From: Candidatus Saccharimonadota bacterium
GTDB taxonomy: Bacteria; Patescibacteriota; Saccharimonadia; Saccharimonadales; SZUA-47
Assembly (NCBI GenBank): GCA_003231925.1
Contig: QIKK01000038.1
Location: 1 to 16,962, forward strand
DNA length: 16,962 bases
Direction of reading: 5' to 3'
Made by a program: the position numbers and the translations under genes. A model generated the notes under the pieces. That model saw only the letters and a list, made by a program, of their open reading frames with translations, did no database searches and was not told the origin of the DNA. Positions 1-6,948 of the stretch are shown here, piece by piece. The number at the start of each line of letters is the position of its first letter. Position 1 is the stretch's first letter.

Positions 1-31
1 AATTAGTTTTATAGGATTGTGATTTTCAGGC

Positions 32-37
32 TATAAT
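32..37 (+). promoter_or_regulatory. -10 element of the cation ATPase gene (leaderless arrangement)
   Basis: A perfect TATAAT lies at 32-37 and ends 8 nt before the ATG at 46, so transcription should begin within about two bases of the start codon. There is no Shine-Dalgarno sequence. The -35 region is poor (TTATAG at 9-14 with 17-nt spacing). Confidence 0.6.
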
Positions 38-45
38 GTATTTAA

Positions 46-2775
46 ATGAAGAAGTGGTTTCAAGAACAAACAAGTCAGGTTCTAAAAGATTTTAAAGTTA
101 AGGCAGACTGTGGCTTAAGCAATAATGAGTCAAAAAAAATACTATTAAAAAATGGCTTTAACAAATTAGAATCATCAAGAAAAACTAGTCCAATTGCTTT
201 ATTCTTTGGTCAATTCAAAGATGTATTAATTATTATTTTAATTGTAGCAGCAATTGTGTCCTGGGCTGTTGGACTTACTAATTCTGGTACTGACTCAGGG
301 GCGCAGGAAGCAATACTAATATTTGCTATCGTTTTAGCAATAGCCGTAATTGGTTTTTTAAACGAGTATAAAGCAGAAAAAACCGTAGAAGAACTAAAAA
401 AATTAGTAGGTTACAGGGCCACTGTTAGAAGAAACGGTAATATTTTAGAAATTGACGCAACGGAGGTAGTTCTAGGCGACATAGTTATATTAGGTGAAGG
501 GCAAAAAATACCGGCAGATTTAAGATTAGTCACGGTACACAACCTGGAAGTAAGTGAATCTAGTCTAACTGGAGAAAGCCTGCCAGTAGAGAAGAGTATC
601 CAAGCAATAGAGGGTGATGCATCTGTAGGAGATCAGAGAAATATGGCCTTTGCAGGGACTTTTGTGACGCAGGGTACGGCTGAGGGCGTGGTGGTAGCTA
701 CAGCTAAAAACACCGAACTCGGGAAGATAGCTAGTCTGGTCGAGTCTGTAGAGACAGAACAGACTCCAATGCAAAAAAAACTAGACCAATTAGGTAAAAA
801 ACTAGGTATTTTTGTACTTGCAGTATCGGTAGTGGTATTTGTAGCCATCTTAATTTTCGCTAAAAATACTGTTAACGGAGACTTTTTACAAAGAGTAATT
901 TTCGCCTTTACTGTATCTGTCGCTTTAGCGGTCGCTGCCATACCAGAAGGGCTAGCTTTTGTTGTAAGAATAAGCCTGGCTCTTGGTGCACGTAGAATGG
1001 CTAAAAAAAATGGTCTGGTAAGACGACTTAGTGCGGTAGAGGCACTAGGTAGTACAGATATTATTTGTACTGATAAAACGGGTACTTTGACTCGTGGTGA
1101 AATGACGGTTAGGAAAGTAGTTACGGACAAAGTAGTCGACGTTGAAGGCAGTGGCTATTCGCTAACGGGGGGCTTTACTCTTCACGGTAACACCATTAAG
1201 TTGGACTCTGTCCAGCAAAGACTGCTGTTACTGGGAGTGATATGTAATAACGCAAGGCTGGATCAAGATATCGTTCTGGGTGATCCAACTGAAGGTGCAC
1301 TGCTGGTGTCGGCAGGAAAAGCGGGGATAGACTATCAAAAAGTTAAAAGCAAAATGAAGAGGCTAGATGAGCTACCTTTTTCTAGCAAGAGGAAGTTCAT
1401 GAGTGTTGTGGTTGCTAATAACGGGGAGTATATGGTTGCATCTAAGGGTGCGCTAGAGGCAACTCTTGATAATTGTAAATTTATTTTAGATAGCAATGGG
1501 GAAAGAGTTAACCTAACAGATTCTAGGCGGTTGTCTATTATAAAACAGAATAAAGTACTAAGCTCACAATCATTACGGGTTTTGGCATTTGCATTTAAGG
1601 AAGTAAAAAATCGTCCAAAAGCAAATGAAATAGAGCGGGATCTAACCTATGCGGGTTTACAGGCGATGATGGATCCACCAAGAAGTGAAGTAAAAGACGT
1701 GATTAGGCGTATTCAAGATGAAGCTGGCATGAGGGTTGTGATGATTACTGGTGATTATATTGAGACTGCTAAGGCTATAGCCTTGGAAGTGGGGATTAAA
1801 GGCCTAGCTATTAGCGGTGTAGAATTAGAAAAATTAACTCAAGAAGAATTTATACAAAAAGTCGAGGAAATATCTGTTTATGCTAGGGTTAACCCAGAGC
1901 ATAAGATTAGGATAGTTCAGGCTCTTAAATCGCACGGGCATCAGGTAGCAATGACTGGCGATGGTGTTAACGATACTCCAGCAATTAAAGCAGCAGACAT
2001 AGGCGTGGCTATGGGAATTACTGGTACCGATGCCACAAAAGAAGCTGCAGATTTAATTTTACTTGATGACCAGTTTGTAACAATAGTTAATGCTATTGAG
2101 GAGGGTCGTGGTATTTATGATAATGTTAGGAAATTCGTAAATTTCTTGATAAGCAGTAATATCGCAGAGGTACTGGTGGTTTTGATGGGTATTCTAGTTT
2201 TTAACAATTTGGTGCTAACAGCGGTTCAGCTATTATTTATAAACATTGTGACAGATGGTATTCCTGCCGTGGCGTTAGGTTCTGATCCAGCCCAAGCTAA
2301 TGAATTACAGGCTAGCCCAAAAAGATTTCAGGAAGATATTCTAACAAAGCGAATTTGGGCGGAGATATATATATTTGGCATACTAATGACCTTTTTTGTG
2401 CTGGTTCAATACTGGTTTAATATAACCCACGGAGGTTCAATAACTGCTATGTCCGCAGTCTTTACGGCTCTAGTGATATATGAAATTATCAGATTAATAG
2501 ATATCAGGACAGACTATAACATCAAGTGGTTTTCTAATCCTTTATTAAGTATTTCGATACTATTATCTGTGCTGATGCAGTTATCGGTTTTGTATATTCC
2601 ATATTTGGCTAATTATTTTGGTGTAGTACCAATATCTGCAACAGACTGGTTGTTTATGGGGGTAGGCTCCGTTATTTTATTAGTAGTAATGAAGAGCCTA
2701 AACCCAGTACTGGATAATTTATTAGGTAATGAGAGACATGCTGAGACAGTAATAACTAGTAAAAAACCTAGTTGA
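46..2775 (+). CDS. P2-type Ca2+-transporting ATPase (SERCA/PMR1-like)
   Basis: A 909-residue P-type ATPase, a membrane pump that should export Ca2+ using ATP. Visible motifs are the actuator loop TGES (175-178), the phosphorylation site DKTGTLT (aspartate D343) and the hinge TGDGVND (637-643). The subtype comes from the membrane ligands: PEGL at 300-303, N705 and E708 in M5, N733/T736/D737 in M6 (NIVTDG) and E813 in M8. These match the Ca2+ ligands of both SERCA sites, so a two-site Ca2+ pump is more likely than a Na+/K+ pump or a one-site PMCA type. Length is normal for the family. The start is set by the -10 element just upstream. The TGA stop overlaps the -35 box of the next promoter. Ion specificity is inferred from alignment memory; Mn2+ or Na+ remain possible. 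Confidence 0.93.
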   Translation: MKKWFQEQTSQVLKDFKVKADCGLSNNESKKILLKNGFNKLESSRKTSPIALFFGQFKDVLIIILIVAAIVSWAVGLTNSGTDSGAQEAILIFAIVLAIAVIGFLNEYKAEKTVEELKKLVGYRATVRRNGNILEIDATEVVLGDIVILGEGQKIPADLRLVTVHNLEVSESSLTGESLPVEKSIQAIEGDASVGDQRNMAFAGTFVTQGTAEGVVVATAKNTELGKIASLVESVETEQTPMQKKLDQLGKKLGIFVLAVSVVVFVAILIFAKNTVNGDFLQRVIFAFTVSVALAVAAIPEGLAFVVRISLALGARRMAKKNGLVRRLSAVEALGSTDIICTDKTGTLTRGEMTVRKVVTDKVVDVEGSGYSLTGGFTLHGNTIKLDSVQQRLLLLGVICNNARLDQDIVLGDPTEGALLVSAGKAGIDYQKVKSKMKRLDELPFSSKRKFMSVVVANNGEYMVASKGALEATLDNCKFILDSNGERVNLTDSRRLSIIKQNKVLSSQSLRVLAFAFKEVKNRPKANEIERDLTYAGLQAMMDPPRSEVKDVIRRIQDEAGMRVVMITGDYIETAKAIALEVGIKGLAISGVELEKLTQEEFIQKVEEISVYARVNPEHKIRIVQALKSHGHQVAMTGDGVNDTPAIKAADIGVAMGITGTDATKEAADLILLDDQFVTIVNAIEEGRGIYDNVRKFVNFLISSNIAEVLVVLMGILVFNNLVLTAVQLLFINIVTDGIPAVALGSDPAQANELQASPKRFQEDILTKRIWAEIYIFGILMTFFVLVQYWFNITHGGSITAMSAVFTALVIYEIIRLIDIRTDYNIKWFSNPLLSISILLSVLMQLSVLYIPYLANYFGVVPISATDWLFMGVGSVILLVVMKSLNPVLDNLLGNERHAETVITSKKPS

Positions 2776-2800
2776 CAAAATTAAAAGCATAAGCTATAAT
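2772..2800 (+). promoter_or_regulatory. Consensus sigma-70 promoter for the 2807-3254 transcript
   Basis: TTGACA at 2772-2777 and TATAAT at 2795-2800 are both perfect and separated by the optimal 17 nt, the best promoter in the window. The -35 box contains the TGA stop of the ATPase. Predicted start is near 2807. No long gene follows. Confidence 0.85.
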
Positions 2801-3042
2801 AGAGCTTAGTTGATTTTAAAACAAAAATATCAACAAAAATTAACAATAAAATAAGAAAACAAAAACAGAATTACATATAAAATAATTGAGCAAGTATAAA
2901 ATATGTATAAGTTTTCTGGTTTGTTGTCCCCTATCTTTTGATAGGGACGAGCAGGTTTATCTTGTAAAAAGATTAAACTGCTCGCAACCCATCAAAATAA
3001 AAAACGCTCTGCAGGCGCAAAAAAGAAAGGGGATAGGTATAG

Positions 3043-3111
3043 ATGAGCTACGAACAGCTAGATGCAAAAAGTAAATTAGTAAAACTTTTTGATCGATTCT
3101 ATGAAATATAG
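3043..3111 (+). CDS. Possible 22-codon small ORF inside the structured transcript
   Basis: ATG to TAG gives a charged, helix-compatible peptide beginning MSYEQLDAKSK and ending FDRFYEI. A purine-rich AAAGGGG at 3026-3032 lies 10 nt before the ATG, rather far for a Shine-Dalgarno. The upstream bases 2930-2939 could pair with 3028-3037 (six Watson-Crick pairs plus G-U pairs) instead of forming the local 2926-2948 hairpin, which would hide this purine run. I do not recognise the peptide. It may be chance. Confidence 0.25.
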   Translation: MSYEQLDAKSKLVKLFDRFYEI

Positions 3112-3201
3112 GCAAAATAATTCTCGATAGATCATAAATAATAAGCTAGAAATAGTAATTAAAATGACAGAGAATTAGTCTAGAAAATCTGCAGATATCA
3201 A

Positions 3202-3254
3202 AAAAACTTCTTCGATGGATCTAAGTTAGGTCAGTCAACATCGAAGAAGTTTTT
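3202..3254. terminator. Strong bidirectional intrinsic terminator
   Basis: Perfect 16-bp inverted repeat: 3202-3217 (AAAAACTTCTTCGATG) with 3239-3254, and a 21-nt loop that itself holds an imperfect palindrome (3218-3232). The flanks give a U-run on either strand. It would end the + strand transcript from 2807 and the - strand tRNA/phosphatase transcription coming from the right. Confidence 0.85.
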
Positions 3255-3349
3255 AATTAGTAGCTTAAAGATAGAATTTTATAATTACGACAGAGTCACA
3301 AAAAAAGAAAAGTATTAAAAAACTGTTCGAAAAAGAAATAGTTATATTT

Positions 3350-3426
3350 TGGTAGCAGGGACGAGATTTGAACTCGTGACCTCAGGCTTATGAGTCCTGC
3401 GCTCTAACCAACTGAGCTACCCTGCC
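3350..3426 (-). tRNA. tRNA with CAU anticodon (Met elongator or Ile2), CCA encoded
   Basis: Read on the - strand, a full cloverleaf: acceptor GGCAGGG with CCCTGCT (a G1-U72 wobble), D stem GCTC/GAGC, anticodon loop CTCATAA (anticodon CAT), variable loop AGGTC, T stem ACGAG/CTCGT with loop TTCAAAT, discriminator A73 and an encoded CCA (3350-3352). The anticodon stem has an A31-G39 mismatch. It lacks the C1xA72 mismatch and the GGG/CCC anticodon stem of initiator tRNA. CAU can be elongator Met, or Ile2 after lysidine modification by TilS, whose gene lies about 700 bp away; sequence alone does not decide. A -10 (TACAAT, 3436-3441 on -) sits 9 nt before the 5' end. Confidence 0.93.
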
Positions 3427-3435
3427 AAGATGTAT

Positions 3436-3441
3436 ATTGTA
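3436..3441 (-). promoter_or_regulatory. -10 element of the tRNA gene
   Basis: TACAAT on the - strand, 9 nt upstream of the mature 5' end, predicting a very short precursor leader. A weak -35 (TTGTTC) lies at 3460-3465 with an 18-nt spacer. A second TACAAT is at 3451-3456. Confidence 0.5.
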
Positions 3442-3483
3442 ACAGGGGTAATTGTAACAGAACAAAGATGTTATTTCTAGTCC

Positions 3484-4035
3484 CTAGATAAGTTGGATAA
3501 TTTTAGCGTTATCTATTGATTTGCCGTATTCGTTTAGCGGTGTATTATTTATTGAGCGACATACAGCCCGCCCAAATGATCCGTGACCAACAATCAAAAT
3601 ATTTTCATGGGGCATAGATTTTATTTGTTCTACAACTTTGTTTGCGCGGTATTGAAGGTCAGTAATTTTTTCTATGTTCTCTATACTATCTAGTATGAAT
3701 GGGTCAGAGAGGTACTGTTCTCTTGTGAAAGGTGCATTACTATTATGTATTCCTTCTAAATCTCCGAAGTGTCTCTCCCTAAGTTTATCCAAAAGAACAA
3801 TATTGTTGTGATTATAGCCAATCTCATCAGCTATCAGCTTGGCAGTGTCATGCGCACGGCTTAAGGGGGATGTAAGTATAACGTCGAAAACTATGCCGTT
3901 ATCTCTAGCCCACTTGCCAGCTTGACTGGCTTGCTGTTTCCCTACTTGCGTTAGTTTGGCGTTGCTGGAACCAGAATAATGACCAGAAACATTCATATCC
4001 GTTAACCCGTGTCTAACAAAGTAAAGTTTTTTCAT
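3484..4035 (-). CDS. Histidine phosphatase family protein (phosphoglycerate mutase-like)
   Basis: 183 residues, cytoplasmic. The N-terminal catalytic motif is R8-H9-G10 (FVRHG), with H9 the phospho-accepting histidine. The rest of the phosphate pocket is R60 (SPLSRAHDTA) and H151 (IVGHGSFG), and E87 (LRERHFGDLEG) is the likely proton donor. Length fits the cofactor-dependent phosphatase branch rather than the true glycolytic mutase (about 230-250 aa), so the substrate is unclear: a sugar phosphate, nucleotide or nucleoside-derived phosphate. It is divergent from tilS, with 85 bp between starts. TATAAA at 4043-4048 (-) ends 7 nt before the ATG, so the mRNA is probably leaderless. The tRNA lies 57 bp downstream on the same strand. 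Confidence 0.88.
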   Translation of the reverse strand: MKKLYFVRHGLTDMNVSGHYSGSSNAKLTQVGKQQASQAGKWARDNGIVFDVILTSPLSRAHDTAKLIADEIGYNHNNIVLLDKLRERHFGDLEGIHNSNAPFTREQYLSDPFILDSIENIEKITDLQYRANKVVEQIKSMPHENILIVGHGSFGRAVCRSINNTPLNEYGKSIDNAKIIQLI

Positions 4036-4042
4036 AAGTTGA

Positions 4043-4048
4043 TTTATA
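4043..4048 (-). promoter_or_regulatory. -10 element of the histidine phosphatase gene
   Basis: TATAAA on the - strand with 7 nt to the ATG, the same leaderless spacing as other genes here. No ribosome binding site is present. Confidence 0.5.
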
Positions 4049-4101
4049 CGTATATATTCTACGCTTTTTTAATTTTCTGTACAATCTGCAGGATAAGAAA
4101 C

Positions 4102-4107
4102 TATAGT
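4102..4107 (+). promoter_or_regulatory. Possible -10 element of tilS
   Basis: TATAGT lies 13 nt before the ATG, with TGTACA at 4078-4083 as a possible -35 (18-nt spacer), predicting a 5' UTR of about 7 nt. A better hexamer, TATAAT at 4114-4119, is too close to the ATG to serve this start. Confidence 0.35.
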
Positions 4108-4120
4108 AAACTGTATAATA

Positions 4121-5012
4121 ATGACACAGAAAAAAACCACTTTTATTATTGCTGTATCGGGGGGTGTAGACTCTGTAGTTTTATTACATAAAATTGTCTC
4201 CAAAATCAAAAATTCCCCAGCCCTAACACCAGATAAATACCCAATTAAATATGTCGTTGCTCATTTTGATCACGGTATTAGAAAAGATTCCAAACAAGAC
4301 GCACAATTCGTGAAAAAATTGGCTGTTACAAATAGGCTAATTTGTGAAATTGGTGAGGGCAAATTAGGTGTAGGAGTTAGCGAGGCCGTTGCTAGAGAGG
4401 CAAGATACAATTTTTTAAGGTCAGTTAAAGACAAATATGGCGCCGAGAAAATTATAACGGCTCATCACCAAGATGATGTTTTAGAAACTATGATTATTAA
4501 TATAATCCGCGGTACTGGTACCCATGGGTTAATCCCAATGAGCCGACAGTCAGATATTCTACGTCCTCTTATCAATCAGACTAAACAGTCATTACTTGAA
4601 TATGCAAAATTTAAAAAACTTCAATGGCGCGAAGATAGCACCAATAAAGATGAAAAATATCTAAGAAATTATCTACGTCTTCAAATAATGCCAAAAATTG
4701 CTCCAAAACGTCAAGAATTATTAAATATCAACAAAAAAGGATCTACTCTATGACATAGACCTTCGTATCGCCAGCTTAATACCAAAAGAGAACATTCTTA
4801 TTAGGGCTGATTTTGTGATATTGCCCTACATTATACAGAAAGAAATTATTCGAGCTTGGTTTATAAATTACGGTGTTAGAGACATCAATAGAGTGCTAAT
4901 TGAGAAATGTGTTGTCGCCTGTAAAACACTGAAGATAACTAAAAAAATAGACATTAATGGTAAATTTTGGCTAACTAGCTCTAGGGGTAATATGATATTA
5001 ACTTCTAGGTAG
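4121..5012 (+). CDS. tilS: tRNA(Ile)-lysidine synthase TilS, interrupted by a one-base frameshift
   Basis: TilS converts C34 of tRNA-Ile2 (CAU) to lysidine with ATP and lysine, switching it from Met to Ile decoding; normally essential. The N-terminal PP-loop SGGVDS is at residues 13-18, followed by HFDHGIR and the family segments AHHQDDVLETMIINIIRGTG and REDSTN. Frame 1 stops at 4751-4753 (TGA) after an A6 run at 4733-4738. The next frame continues smoothly with KDLLYDIDLRIASLIP and runs to the TAG at 5010-5012. A5 instead of A6 would restore one protein of about 296 residues, with the short C-terminal part common in small TilS proteins. Either a real mutation or a homopolymer sequencing error. 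tilS next to ftsH matches Bacillus (tilS-hprT-ftsH) without hprT. Confidence 0.88.
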
Positions 5013-5027
5013 TCGAGGCTACTCCTG

Positions 5028-5033
5028 TATAAT
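5028..5033 (+). promoter_or_regulatory. -10 element of ftsH
   Basis: Perfect TATAAT in the 29-bp gap after tilS, ending 8 nt before the ATG at 5042. The implied mRNA is leaderless or nearly so; no Shine-Dalgarno. No convincing -35 box. Confidence 0.5.
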
Positions 5034-5041
5034 CGAGATAT

Positions 5042-6904
5042 ATGAAGAAGCCATCAGGTGCTAAGTTGCCACAGCCCAACAAGCGTAGCTACCGAAATTT
5101 AATTTTTATTATTTTACTAGCTTTTTTTGGTTTTGTAGCTTTTTCTAGTTATCAAACCCCAGATAAACTACAATCAGTGGCGTTATCTGATGTTATAAAA
5201 AGGGCAAATAACGGCGAAATAAGTAAAATAGAGATTATCGGTAATGAATTAAAAATTACTAATAAAGGTGAAGAGAAAGCTACCCAGAAATCATTAAAAG
5301 AGTCAGGTTCAACAATATATGACCAAGGACTTAAAAAGGACACAAGCACCGAAATTGCGGTTAGCAAACCTGATGATTCTGGTAAAATCTGGCGAGACGT
5401 AGCAGTTAACCTACTGCCGATAGTATTGATTGGTGGCTTATTGTTTTGGATGATGCGTAGTGCTCAAGGACAGGGTAATCAAGCTATGAGTTTTGGGCGT
5501 AGTAAAGCAAGGTTATATGGTAATGAGAAATCTAAAGTTACTTTTAAAGATATAGCTGGTAGTGCCGAGGCTAAAGAAGACCTAGAAGAGATTGTCCAGT
5601 TTTTGAAATTTCCCAAAAAATTTGAAAGTGTTGGAGCACGTATTCCAAAAGGGATGTTGTTAGTTGGTCCTCCAGGAACTGGTAAGACGATGCTTGCTAG
5701 AGCCGTTGCTGGTGAAGCCAATGTGCCCTTTTTTAGTATATCGGGTTCAGAATTTGTAGAAATGTTTGTTGGAGTTGGAGCTTCAAGAGTTAGAGATTTA
5801 TTCTCTAAAGCTAAAAAGAATTCTCCAAGTATTATATTTGTTGATGAAATCGATGCCGTTGGACGTCGACGTGGTTCTGGTATGGGCGGAGGACACGACG
5901 AGAGAGAGCAAACCCTTAACCAGATATTGGTGGAAATGGATGGATTTGAACAAGGTGTCAACGTAATTGTACTGGCTGCCACAAACAGATCTGATGTTCT
6001 TGATCCAGCCTTATTAAGACCGGGTCGCTTTGACAGAAGGGTTGACATAACTCTTCCGGACAGAAAAGAGCGAGAAGCAATATTAAAAGTCCATTTTGCT
6101 AAAAAGCCCTTAGAAAAAGACGTAGATTTAGATGCCCTAGCTGCAAAAACAGCCGGTACCTCTGGTGCTGATCTTGCTAATATTGCCAACGAATCAGCTA
6201 TAGTTGCTGCTAAATATAATCGTAAAACTATTACCAAAACTGATGTAACTTCTGCTTTTGAGAAAGTGGCAATTGGTCCAGAGCGAAAGAGTAAAGTTAT
6301 GAGTGACCACGAAAAAGAAATGACAGCCTATCATGAAGGCGGGCATGCTCTTGTGGGTCATGTTTTACCAGATAGTGATGATGTCCATAAAGTTACAATA
6401 ATACCGCGTGGCGTAACTGGTGGCGTAACCTGGTTTATCCCCCCAGAGGATAAAAGCTATCATAGTATTGTTGAGTATAAAGATATTTTAGCGAGAATGT
6501 TGGGTGGTCGCATTGCTGAGGAAGTTATATATGGGTCAGATAGAGTAACAACTGGTGCCGGAAATGATCTGCAGAAGGCCGCAGAACTTGCCAGAGAGAT
6601 GGTAGTTAATCAAGGTATGGGTAAAAAATTACGCAACCAGGTCTTTCATGTTGAAGACGGCATAATGATGGATAGAATTATGCATGAGAGGCAATATTCA
6701 GACGAAACAGCTAAGATAATTGATGACGAAGTAGAAGCTCTGATATCTGAGGCCGCAATTAGAGCCAGAGAAGTCATAAAGATCAATAAACCTCAACTAG
6801 CACGGCTTAAAAAAGTACTACTAGAAAAAGAAACTGTCGAGGATGTAGAGGTTAAGGAAATCTTTAAAGATACAAAAATGCCAAAATCTGCAAAATTATA
6901 CTAA
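5042..6904 (+). CDS. ftsH: ATP-dependent zinc metalloprotease FtsH
   Basis: 620-residue membrane-anchored AAA+ protease that degrades misfolded membrane proteins and short-lived regulators. Order of parts: TM helix 20-37, extracytoplasmic domain, TM helix 119-138, AAA+ domain with Walker A GPPGTGKT (209-216), Walker B IIFVDEIDA and second region of homology ending RPGRFDR, then the peptidase domain. The zinc site is H431-E432-x-x-H435, with third ligand D509 in GAGNDL; the spacing H431 to D509 (78) equals that of E. coli FtsH (H414 to D492). The site reads HEGGH instead of the usual HEAGH; the zinc-binding and catalytic residues are kept, so activity is expected. Length is typical. It follows tilS and precedes murJ, each with its own -10. 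Confidence 0.97.
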   Translation: MKKPSGAKLPQPNKRSYRNLIFIILLAFFGFVAFSSYQTPDKLQSVALSDVIKRANNGEISKIEIIGNELKITNKGEEKATQKSLKESGSTIYDQGLKKDTSTEIAVSKPDDSGKIWRDVAVNLLPIVLIGGLLFWMMRSAQGQGNQAMSFGRSKARLYGNEKSKVTFKDIAGSAEAKEDLEEIVQFLKFPKKFESVGARIPKGMLLVGPPGTGKTMLARAVAGEANVPFFSISGSEFVEMFVGVGASRVRDLFSKAKKNSPSIIFVDEIDAVGRRRGSGMGGGHDEREQTLNQILVEMDGFEQGVNVIVLAATNRSDVLDPALLRPGRFDRRVDITLPDRKEREAILKVHFAKKPLEKDVDLDALAAKTAGTSGADLANIANESAIVAAKYNRKTITKTDVTSAFEKVAIGPERKSKVMSDHEKEMTAYHEGGHALVGHVLPDSDDVHKVTIIPRGVTGGVTWFIPPEDKSYHSIVEYKDILARMLGGRIAEEVIYGSDRVTTGAGNDLQKAAELAREMVVNQGMGKKLRNQVFHVEDGIMMDRIMHERQYSDETAKIIDDEVEALISEAAIRAREVIKINKPQLARLKKVLLEKETVEDVEVKEIFKDTKMPKSAKLY

Positions 6905-6912
6905 AAAATAAG

Positions 6913-6941
6913 TTCAAATCTTAACCAGAAAAACATATACT
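6913..6941 (+). promoter_or_regulatory. Promoter of murJ
   Basis: TTCAAA at 6913-6918, a 17-nt spacer, TATACT at 6936-6941. The -10 ends 7 nt before the murJ ATG at 6949, implying a leaderless mRNA. Confidence 0.5.
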
Positions 6942-6948
6942 AAGGTAG

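Larger units (their letters stand above)
2807..3254 (+). ncRNA. Candidate structured RNA or leader (about 450 nt), unassigned
   Basis: No long CDS here. The predicted transcript begins with a 5' hairpin (GTTGAT 2809-2814 with ATCAAC 2829-2834) and an A-rich unstructured run to about 2890. Then come two adjacent stable hairpins: 2926-2948 (9 bp, one bulged C, TTTT loop) and 2948-2984 (7-bp base CGAGCAG/CTGCTCG plus an inner stem with single-base bulges). The transcript ends at the terminator 3202-3254. I looked for tmRNA (5' GGGG/3' CCA tRNA-like domain, tag ORF), RNase P RNA core motifs and SRP RNA and saw none. It could be a new small RNA, or the long leader of the short ORF at 3043-3111. 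Promoter and terminator support transcription; function is unknown. Confidence 0.45.

Noticed and set aside
633..1130. 165-codon open frame antisense to the ATPase
   Set aside because: Composition typical of antisense frames and fully inside a conserved region of the pump.
2886..3074. 62-codon open frame over the structured transcript
   Set aside because: It starts with a non-ATG codon, runs through both hairpins and has no ribosome binding site or protein-like pattern; better explained by RNA structure.
5479..6237. 252-codon open frame antisense to ftsH
   Set aside because: Low-complexity S/A/L/I-rich translation lying wholly over a well-conserved AAA+ domain; a shadow of the real gene.
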